From Bryum argenteum (Eukaryota > Streptophyta > Bryopsida > Bryales > Bryaceae): a stretch of 64,000 nucleotides of DNA. Location of the stretch: the NCBI GenBank assembly GCA_037043015.1, contig CM073329.1:5844648-5908647 (forward strand), written 5' to 3'. Positions 10,838-19,271 of this stretch are shown piece by piece. Every line of letters begins with the position of its first letter. Within the stretch, counting starts at the first letter, position 1. The position numbers were made by a program, and so were the translations under genes. A model generated the notes under the pieces. The model was given only the letters and a program-made list of their open reading frames with translations, did no database searches and had not been told where the DNA came from.

Positions 10838-11204
10838 TAGTGAGTTTTAAACCCTAATCGGAAGTAGATGCTTCCATCTTGATTGGAAGAGATGAAGCAT
10901 ATAATCAGGTGGTTTGTGTGAACATAGAATTGATCATATGAAGTGAAATCGAATCATATAATCAACATATCGAAGTGTTACGATCTGTGAGCACCGCAAT
11001 TTCCAAACAAAATTCCAGAGAATTTCATTGCTGTGACTTCAATGTGTCATTACATAAAGATACAAGTCCCGTTACATATGAACAGTGAACCTATCCACGC
11101 TCTTCCACCCTCGAAGAGTTGCAAAAACTATGTGCAACAGAGAGCAACTCCCGGGGAGATTCAGAATCATGTCGAGGCTGATGTATACAAATCACTACCG
11201 TAGT
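10838..11204 (-). other. 3' flank and probable 3' UTR of the first hemerythrin gene
   Basis: The DNA immediately below the stop codon at 11205 is similar to the 3' flank of the paralogue at 18303-18520. Shared blocks include ATGTGCAACAGAGAGCAACT on one strand and TGTAATGACNCATTGAAGTCG on the other. This conservation outside the coding region suggests UTR sequence retained since the duplication. Confidence 0.55.
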
Positions 11205-12395
11205 CTAGTTATCCTTGCCAGAAGGATAGGGGGTGAACACATCACGAAGCTTATCAATGGGTGTGGCGAACAAGCCCAGAGCACCCTCCACAATCGCAGA
11301 CCTGTTGGGAATTGCAGCATGTGGCTTGGTAGGCACAAGATTCTTGCCCAAAGCAAAAGTGGTTCCCGCCGCCTCACGACCAGCCTGGTCCACATTCTCC
11401 CGGAGGAACACAAGATCCTCCTTCTCCTCCTTCTCGATATGCTCACGGAGAATGTGCATGATCTCGTCGAATTTCCTCTCGAATACGTCGTCGTCCTTGA
11501 TGCTCTGAATCTCCGACAACATGTTCTTCGTCTGCTGGTGCTCGTCACGTGACTGGTCGGCGATCTTCTGCCCCTTCTCACCCTGCAATGCGATCAACGG
11601 GTACAGGACGAGCTCCTCGGTCACGGCGTGACGAGAAATCTCCCACACGAACTGGTTAAACCACTTCCCGGCTTCCTCCTCGTCTCCTTGCTTGTGGTAC
11701 TTCTTGTAGTTCGAGTAGGCTTCCTCGAGTTCCTTGTGATCTTGCTTCACTTTGTCGATGATGTCGGCTCCGACTTCGAGACTCTTCTGGGTCGCCATGC
11801 ACCTGACCGAACCGCCATCGTACCTCTGCAGGAGCAAAGACCCATCAGCTCAGATCCTAAGCATGAAGGATCAATATCGACCAATATTGACTCTGAAGGA
11901 TCCGATATCGAGCAGAATAAGCTCCGATCGACGGATCGATATCGATGTTCTCACCTGAACGAGGTTACGGTGAAAATAAGCGACGGGGACGCCGCAGAAC
12001 TGTCTCTCCGACTGCTGCAGTCAAGAAACAACATGGTTAGAGCACGGTCATCATCCACCATTACCATCAGACGCCGTAGCCACACCTAAACCCCCACTTC
12101 CTGCTCAGCTTAAAGAGCACACACCCATGCTTGCCATGGACTGGGTCCCGAACCTCAACAACTGCCTATGCTTGCCAAGAACTGATACTCTTAAACTCAA
12201 CATTTCGCATACCACTCTAGGTTCTCACAGGCATCAGCATGGGGACGGATGCAGTACCAGGAGAGATGGGGCGGCAGCGCGCTTGAACGCCACAACATCA
12301 GCAGCAGGCTGGGAAGAAGAGGCAGCGGCACTGATGGAACTCGCTTTAGTGGAAACCAACCTAGCAGAGGCGCGGATGGAAGCACGGAGGGCCAT
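11205..12395 (-). CDS. Plastid-targeted hemerythrin-like (HHE domain) protein 1
   Basis: Three exons on minus: 12395-12258 (46 codons), 12014-11955 (20 codons) and 11825-11205, ending in a stop; about 272 residues. Exon 1 is rich in Ala, Ser and Arg and lacks acidic residues, as in plastid or mitochondrial transit peptides. Exon 2 (QSERQFCGVPVAYFHRNLVQ) ends the presequence. Exon 3 carries the hemerythrin-like fold with the iron-ligand pattern QDH, then HAVTEE, then DEHQQ, then HIEKEE, expected on a four-helix bundle binding a diiron centre. HHE proteins bind oxygen or handle iron, NO or peroxide; which applies here is unknown. The start was chosen because it aligns with that of the paralogue at 17159, although an in-frame Met lies 14 codons upstream. 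The introns keep GT/AG ends and the same positions as in the paralogue. The ATG of MATQKS in exon 3 could initiate an unlocalised form. Confidence 0.88.
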
Positions 12396-12800
12396 GATGG
12401 GCAATTCAAGCTCTGTACTTTGCTGATCGAGAATCACCTTAAAACCTGCGCTGCGAGAATGCTACTGATAGTGATAGAGCAGGTTCTGATACGCCAGAAA
12501 AGAGGAGAAAGGCGGCATAAATACATGCAAGTTGGATGAGGCACGAGGCAAGCGACGGAAAGGGGATGGAAAAAGCGGAGTTTAGGCGTGTGCTCGACAG
12601 GTGCGCGGCATGCGGCGTGGAGAGCAGATGGAAAACGATGCATGCATGGTTTGAGTGCGAATGATCTGGATCGGTGCATTGAAGAAGCTAGATCGCTGGT
12701 GGGTGGATCCCCCACGTCGCTGAGGACACCCTTGAGGCCGGGAACTGAGAGTGGGGACGCCACGCGACGTGAGATGCTCCTGGTCGCGGCAACTGGCGTG
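12396..12800 (-). promoter_or_regulatory. Promoter region of hemerythrin-like gene 1
   Basis: Read on minus, this region parallels the promoter of the plus-strand paralogue (about 16840-17158). Both carry GCATGCCGCGCACCTGTCGA and, about 100 bases nearer the gene, a TATA-type box followed by TGCCGCC. Here the box is TATTTATGCC near 12512-12521. The conserved core suggests that cis elements were duplicated along with the gene. Confidence 0.6.
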
Positions 12801-12980
12801 CATTCATGAAGCTCTTGTTCCACATCCTGCACCCCCGAGACATCGTTGGCAACAAACTGGTTGTCCATGGCATGCAATTTTATTATCACTTATTCTTGGT
12901 ACTTCAATTCCTGTGTGTGGGAGGGGAGGAACTGGACAAGTGTAAGGGAACGGGGTTTTCATACAAGTACCTAAGGTAGG

Positions 12981-13355
12981 AGTACCCATAACCACCAACA
13001 TAAGAAAATTCGCCCATTTGTAAATGGTCTATTTATAGTGGGTAATTTTTTTTGGGTGGCAAGATAGTTTTTAGGAGGGTTTGTAATTTTTTTATATTTT
13101 TTTGTAAAACACATGAATTAATACAAATTTTCAAACAGTAAAGTACTGCAGGACCCGTAAGCAACCTATAGGGTATGCAAAAACCACCTTAGCTGGTACA
13201 AATTTCCATTCATGATTCGACCCAAAACCACCAGCTTTTTGACTGTTTTGATTGGTCAGTTTGAATTGAGTGTTCTGACAATGCTAGTTCAGGCTAGGTG
13301 CGGTTATTGGGAGATCTACATGTTGCTAGTGGGGGTGCTGGTGGTTATGGGTACT
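12981..13355 (+). mobile_element. Small element with AGTACCCATAACCACCA ends
   Basis: A 375-base stretch has inverted terminal repeats of about 17 bases, AGTACCCATAACCACCA at 12981 and its complement ending at 13355. No clear target duplication is seen and no coding region. It fits an old MITE in the intergenic space between the two hemerythrin genes. Confidence 0.65.
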
Positions 13356-13609
13356 TCAACCATAATCATCGTCAAGTGTGACCTGACGAGGCTGAGAGTT
13401 ACAAAAGATTTCTAAGAGTATCCCCACCTATACTAGCCAAGTGTCCAACTCACGCAATAAGTATATGAGAAATGCTAAGGGTCCTCTTGGCTCTCTACTT
13501 TGGCGCGTCAAGAAATGGCCCTCCAAATCTAAGTTTAGCTTACTAAAATCTGATATTCTACTTGTGATTGGTACATTGAATATTTGACATGCACTTTTGG
13601 TGCTTAAGG

Positions 13610-14122
13610 GCATCCTCAATGGACACGGAATACTCTCCCTCTAAACCAAATTCTATCTTTTGACTGATCTAAAATTAGAAATTAAAATTATCATCGTTAG
13701 AAGCGCATGTAAACAAACGTGAGATATTTCTCAAGAATTTTTTCTTGTGAAATTGGGGCGTAGGTGAAATTCCTTGTTGAAAATACCACATTTTCAAAAT
13801 TTAGAGGGAGTGCACCAAATCTTGCTTAAAAATGGGAAGATCCTCACACGCTCCCTCTAAATTTTAGAAATATAGAGGGAATAAGGGGGGGTCACCTACT
13901 TTTTAAGCAAGATTTGGTGCACTCTCTCTAAATTTTGAAAATGTGGTATTTTCAACAAGGAGTTTCACCTACGCCCCAATTTCACAAGAAAAAATTCTTG
14001 AGAAATATCTCACGTTTGTTTACATGCGCTTCTAATGATGATAATTTTAATTTCTAATTTTAGATCAGTCAAAAGATAGAATTTGGTTTAGAGGGAGTGT
14101 ATTCCGTGTCCATTGAGGATGC
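13610..14122. mobile_element. Foldback MITE, 0.5 kb nearly perfect palindrome
   Basis: Two arms of about 215 bases pair almost throughout. The left begins GCATCCTCAATGGACACGG, and the right ends with its complement. Between them lies a loop of about 70 bases that starts near 13840. TTA occurs just outside the left end and its complement TAA just outside the right, and GAGCATCC-type ends resemble PIF/Harbinger MITEs; the family assignment is an inference. Very high arm identity suggests a young insertion or arm homogenisation. A transcript would fold into a long double-stranded RNA. Confidence 0.85.
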
Positions 14123-14442
14123 TCTAAGGGGCCTTAAAGGATGGGGGAGTGTGATTTCAAGGGCTCTTCAAATAGAGATGAACATTTTTAGCAAGTCACA
14201 TTTAACGGGTATTGGTGGAGATGCTCTAAGGTAGGAGAACCTAAAGGTGGCGTCCTCCCTGTGTGTGCTAGAGTCTTGCTTCTACATGTCACAAGGAATA
14301 AAAATTTCAACATGTATGTGTTCATGACATTTCTCAGAATATAATAACAAAGTAAGTGGTTTCCATACACACTTTAACAAGTTCCTTGTGCTTGTTGTGG
14401 TGGAAATTTCAAAAGTTACATCTTCATGAAATAAACGTATAG

Positions 14443-14548
14443 GGTTACGCCCCGACGCAAGTGCGATACTCAAAATTAATCGCACGCCGGCGTTAGCCCG
14501 AGTGCGTTTAATTTTGCGTATCGCACGAGCTCGTGCGAGGGCATAACC
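14443..14548. repeat. GC-rich imperfect palindrome
   Basis: The ends GGTTACGCCC and GGGCATAACC pair, and so do the inner blocks AAGTGCGATAC with GTATCGCAC, CAAAATTAA with TTAATTTTG, and CGCAC with GTGCG. It is much richer in CpG than its surroundings, so it is either a compact hairpin element or a remnant of one. Confidence 0.7.
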
Positions 14549-15492
14549 GGACGTTAAGCCTAGCGGCCTTTCTTTTACTCTCCGCGTTGAAAGATTTCTT
14601 TCTCACTGTGTTGAAAGATTCCTTTTTCAGAAGCTGGCGCAGTGATGGCGCACAATCTCAAACCCTTGCTGCACGGTCACGATTCGTCCCAAATTTAATC
14701 GTGCAATGCATGATTAAAATTTAAATTGTCCATTGCATGATTAAATATGTTTGTGGTGGGCCCCATCTTTTTTTTGCTTCTTTAAACGTCATATTTACTA
14801 TACAAGAAAGGCCAGTAGGGCTTAACGACTCAATTACTTACAACTTGGAATATAATTTGGCATTCTATTTATATTGTCAACAACTCTCCTTTATCATCAA
14901 TTTCCATAATCTTCCTAGTGTCTAGAATTAAGTTTCCTTGAATGTTGAATTTTATGAACTGCATTAATAGCAAAAATATTCTAAATTAAGTCCTAAGAGT
15001 CCCTAGGGTAATTTTAAGTTGAAAACACATTTTTAGAAAGTGTCGTAAATGAAAAGTAAAACAAGTAATTTAGATGTCCAGTGTAACTTGTAATAGACTT
15101 TTTCTAGGTCACGTACTCACGAGGACAAAAACTTGACTCATGAGACCTTATAGATTGCAAGATCATAGCATATTAGTGCAAAAAATAGGCTATACGATTC
15201 CATAATTCCCACTATATGGTGAAGATACTACCAACATAAAAATTGCAAAATGAAATTCACAAACTAGTTCATCTTCATGTCAAAAACATTTTTGTTTTGA
15301 AAAAATTCATCACAAAATATTTTGGCTCAAATAGCAGCTTGCCAAGGGTGAAAACTTCCCCAAAACTTACAAAGTAAAAAACAGTCCAAAACTAATTAAA
15401 CCCTTTCCACTCAAATCCATGCCCTACCTTTCAATACACTTTGGACTAAATTAGAGTTTCTACCACTAAAACTAGAGTATGATTGGAATCCA
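14549..15492. other. Intergenic DNA, part of a dispersed repeat
   Basis: No gene is recognised. From about 15200 the sequence is weakly but repeatedly similar to 43650-43985, the same dispersed repeat that continues on the far side of the SINE (15874-16090 against 43985-44160). Confidence 0.5.
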
Positions 15493-15504
15493 TCCCAAAA
15501 AGCA

Positions 15505-15873
15505 GATAGATAGATAGATAGATAGAAACTCCGGTCCCTTTCTAAGGGGCCGGCGTGAATGAAGTGTCCGTTCGTAATGCTAATATCCCGATGGCCACCG
15601 GACAAGGGGAAATTAGAACAATATTGCTTCCCCCTCTCGAGGGTGGACACTATAACTACGCTAGTTTCTAGCCTAGTTACTAATGCCTTAAAGATACTTG
15701 ACATAGTATCCCCCCAAAGGGCTTTGAGGTACCCATACAACAAGGTCCAAAGACCCCCACAATAGTTGAGTGGACTATAGTGGTGAGCACTACGCCGGCA
15801 TGGGGAATAGAACCCACGACCCCCTCATTGGGAGCCTAAGCCCTAACCATCAAGCCAAGGCTTGTGGTGCCTT
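15505..15873 (-). mobile_element. tRNA-derived SINE with perfect 12-base target duplication
   Basis: Read on minus, the 5' head carries an RNA polymerase III A box (TGGCTTGATGG, 15857-15847) and a B box (GGGTTCTATTCC, 15815-15804) at tRNA-like spacing. An unrelated body of about 270 bases follows, then a 3' tail of TCTA repeats (15526-15505). The 12-base direct repeat TCCCAAAAAGCA flanks the element exactly, at 15493-15504 and 15874-15885. A paralogous repeat at about 43965-43995 shows the unoccupied site. A short open frame on plus across the head (GNRTHDPLIGS) is the usual false peptide from the complement of a tRNA head. It needs a partner LINE for mobility; none is in the window. Confidence 0.9.
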
Positions 15874-15885
15874 TCCCAAAAAGCA

Positions 15886-16550
15886 ATGTCCAAATCAAAC
15901 AATGAATGAAGGAGATCTAGCTCCTCAAAAGTCATACATTTTTTCACTTTTTTCATCGTAAGGACATCATTGCAAATCCAGTGTCAAAGTTGTTTGGATT
16001 AATAAACTTGCAACTTGAAAGTTTTTAGGATGTATTTAAAGTACATACTTATGTAAAATCATTTCATAAAAGAGTTTTTTTGATTTTACATAATAAGCTT
16101 GCAATGGTATTTCATGCCCCATGTTTGGAATCCCAAAACAAAAACTGCCTTCACTAAAATGATTTCTATTAATTGTACGGGTCTGCGATTTTTACCACAC
16201 AAACTAAACTTGATTCGAAACGCGGCCCAAGAGATTTTGTTAGAAACGACGTCCGGATGAAGAAGTTATAGCTCTTCAAAGTTTATGCCCTCCGAACCAG
16301 GCTCAGCTTCATAAACATGTAATACACAAGGCACGGCTGTAGAATATGTACGCACAGAAATTGCTAAGAGTACGGGAGAGGAAGCACTTGGTACGTCGAA
16401 AGATCAGATCGGGTAGACCTGTCCACGATTTCCTCGTCCGTAAAATTTGAGTAAGATCAACTCAGTGTTGAAAGTATGTGTTTTATCAATCGCGATTTGA
16501 TCAACCAGACATTCCGATTATACTCGCAAACGAAGATCTGCCCGGCACGC
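15886..16550. other. Intergenic DNA
   Basis: The first 200 bases belong to the dispersed repeat shared with about 43985-44160. From 16160 the composition becomes less AT-rich toward the hemerythrin 2 promoter, but no coding region is recognised. Confidence 0.4.
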
Positions 16551-16839
16551 AATGGCCACACTAAAACATTCATTGAACATTCTCCGATTCCCGAAGGTAC
16601 TCCGAGAATTGAAACCCTAAACCTGCAGCACAAGGTAGAGAGTTTGTGATGACAAGCCTAACCGGAGCTCTGATTAAGGACTGCTGTGTTTTTTTCAATA
16701 AGGGCTTTGCTTTTGTAGAGGCCATGGCAAGTCGAGAATCCTTCATGAGACGCCATGGCAAGCCAACATCCTTCTCATGACACCATAGAAGCCAGTATCA
16801 CCCTGGAATTTCGGATGCTGCTAAACTATTCGAGCGAGA

Positions 16840-17158
16840 ATCACATGTGTCCTCTCGGCGACGTGGGGTACTCAGTTACCGGCGATCGAGCTCCTCCAAT
16901 GCAGCGATCCAGATCGCCTCACGCATCGTTCCCTCCTGCTCTCCACAGCGCATGCCGCGCACCTGTCGAGCACACGCCCCTGCTTCTTTTTCATCACCTT
17001 TCCATCTGTCTCATCCACTTGCGTGTATATATGCCGCCCTTGGCTCCCTCTAATGCATATCAGAACCTGCTCTAGCACTATCAGTTCTAGCACTCGACTC
17101 TCGCAGCGCAGGTTTAAGTTTGTTATCTTTCGAACAGTTCTTACAAAGCTTGCCCACC
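16840..17158 (+). promoter_or_regulatory. Promoter region of hemerythrin-like gene 2
   Basis: It contains GCATGCCGCGCACCTGTCGA near 16949 and a TATATAT box at about 17027-17033, about 130 bases before the ATG. Both align with the region upstream of gene 1 on the other strand. It marks the edge of the shared duplicated promoter. Confidence 0.6.
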
Positions 17159-18302
17159 ATGGCCGCCGCTTGTGCTTCAATCCGCGCCCCCGCTGGGTTG
17201 GTCGCCACTCAAGCAAGTTCCATCAATGCCGCTTCCCAGTCTGCCGCCGACACTGTGGCGTTCAAGCGCGCTGCTGCTCCATCTCTCCTGGTACTGCACT
17301 CCCTCCATTTGTTAATTGGATGTGAGAACTTGTCAACTGTGAATGTTATTGTGGGGGTTAGTGTCTCAGTCCTTGGCGAGCATAGTTGTGGTCATTTAGC
17401 TGAGCAGGAAGCAGCCATGGCTATGGAGTGCGATGGTACTGTTTTTCTGAGCATGTTGTTTGTTGACTGCAGCAGTCGGCGAGCCAGTTCTGCGGCGTCC
17501 CCGTCACTTTCTTGAGCCGGAACCTCGTTCAGGTAAGCGCATCGATATCGATTCTTCGATTAGAGCCAATGTTGCTCGATATCGATCTTTCAGAGTCACT
17601 ATTGTTCGATATCAACCTTCCTGAGCCGACACTAGATCGCACAATGTCTAGATTCTCGATCTGACGCGTCTCCGTCTGCAGAGGAAGGATGGCGGTTCGA
17701 TCAGGTGCATGGCGACCCAGAAGAGTCTCGAAGTGGGCGCCGACATCATCGACAAAGTGAAGCAAGATCACAAGGAACTCGAGGAAGCTTACGCGAACTA
17801 CAAGAAGTACCACAAGCAAGGAGACGAGGAGGAAGCCGGAAAGTGGTTCAACCAGTTCGTGTGGGAGATTTCTCGTCACGCCGTGACCGAGGAGCTTGTC
17901 CTGTACCCGTTGATCGCATCTCAGGGTGAGAAGGGGCAGAAGCTCGCTGACCAGTCACGCGACGAGCACCAGCAGACGAAGAACATGTTGGTGGAGATTC
18001 AAGGCATCGATGACGACGCCGAATTCGAGAAGAAATTCGACGAGATCATGAAGGTTCTTCGTGAGCACATCAGCAAGGAAGAGAAGGAGGATCTTGTCTA
18101 CCTCCAGGAGACTGTGGACCAGTCTGGTCGTGAGGCTGCGGGAACCACTTTTGCTTTGGGCAAGAACATTGTGCCCACCAAGCCACATGCTGCAGTTCCC
18201 AACAGGTCTGCGATTGTGGAGGGTGCTCTGGGCTTGTTCGCCACACCCATTGATAAGCTTCGTGATGTGTTCACCGCCTATCCTTCTGGCAAGGATAACT
18301 AG
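17159..18302 (+). CDS. Plastid-targeted hemerythrin-like (HHE domain) protein 2
   Basis: Three exons: 17159-17290 (44 codons), 17473-17532 (20 codons) and 17682-18302; 270 residues. Exon 1 (starting MAAACASIRAPAGLVATQAS) is an Ala/Ser-rich, acid-poor transit peptide. Exon 3 has the HHE four-helix pattern QDH, HAVTEE, DEHQQ, HISKEE, the expected ligands of a nonheme diiron centre. It differs from gene 1 mostly by conservative changes in helix surfaces (for example VEIQGIDDDAEFE for SEIQSIKDDDVFE) and in the transit peptide. Exon 2 has an NAG/NAG acceptor (17468-17475), so forms with or without one Gln are possible. Oxygen or iron handling in the plastid is inferred from the domain and presequence; no substrate is shown by the sequence. 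Intron 2 is full of TCGATATCGA motifs, also present in gene 1. Confidence 0.9.
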
Positions 18303-19271
18303 ATTACGGTAGTGATTTGTATACATCAACCTCGACATGATTCTCTCTCTCCTCGGAAGTTGCTCTCTGTTGCACATAGTTTTTGCAACTCTTCGGGGGT
18401 GGAGGAGCATGGATCGGTTCATTGTTCATATGTAACGGAACTTGTATTTGATGTAATGACTCATTGAAGTCGCAGCAATGAAATTCTCTGGAATTTTGTT
18501 TTGAAATTGTGATGGTCATGTATCTGATTATATGTTTTATCGCTCTCTATTAGGATAACAATTTCCATTTTTCACCCACAAACAGAGCTGCGTACATTTT
18601 TGCAACAAATTGATGTTGTCTTTTTCAATCATTTAGAGAGAAATGTCTAATTGTTGAATTTACATGTATTGATATAGTAGATATGTATTGATTGTTGCTC
18701 ATAGGTCATTGTCCATGTTGGTAAAAGGTTGAAGTTCACTTTCACTTTAAAAATATTTGAGTTGTTGTGTTTACATGTGTTGATATGTTGATAACATGTA
18801 TTTGTATATTATAACAATAGGTGAGCGATAGTTTTGCAATACAAAATTTATACTAGGTTAAATTTTGTTGATATGTTTTCAATATTCTTTACGATTTATA
18901 CTAGATTGAGTTTTATTCATATAATTCTCAGTAGATATTTTTTCAATGCTCTCTAATGAAATAATCATCCCTCATTCCCCTTAAAATTCTCAAATGATCT
19001 ATTTGAATAATCCCTTAAATGCACGGGAATAGGCGGGCTTACCTGCCTTCGGGACTAAAGAGCATGGTGAATGAATTTCTTGGTTTCCGTGGATGAATGT
19101 CACGATTTTATTGGATGATTATGGTGCCTTAGATGAACGTCGATGCGTTCGTTCCCCTTCCTACCATCTGGACACTCTAACTGTCATTCCTCCGATTCAG
19201 GGGAAGAAAATTTCTCAAGCTACAGTCGATTTCTGCATGAGCACCGAAAATTTCGGTAAGAGGATTCAGCC
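18303..19271. other. 3' flank of hemerythrin gene 2, then intergenic DNA
   Basis: Up to about 18520 the sequence matches the 3' flank of gene 1. Beyond that it is AT-rich with no recognised feature until the next gene's first exon. Probable 5' UTR of the CPSF-A-like gene lies just before 19272. Confidence 0.45.

Noticed and set aside
11085..12089. Plus-strand open frames opposite hemerythrin gene 1, and minus-strand frames opposite gene 2
   Set aside because: They are mirror frames of a GC-rich coding exon; both paralogues show the same antisense frames without independent conservation.
15770..15961. Peptide frame GNRTHDPLIGSLSPNH
   Set aside because: It is the complement of the tRNA-like head of the SINE; the same false peptide type appears in many genomes with tRNA-derived SINEs.
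16551..16619. 22-codon frame starting MATLKHSLNILRF upstream of hemerythrin gene 2
   Set aside because: Too short to support as a gene; it is not seen upstream of the paralogue, so a conserved upstream frame is unlikely.
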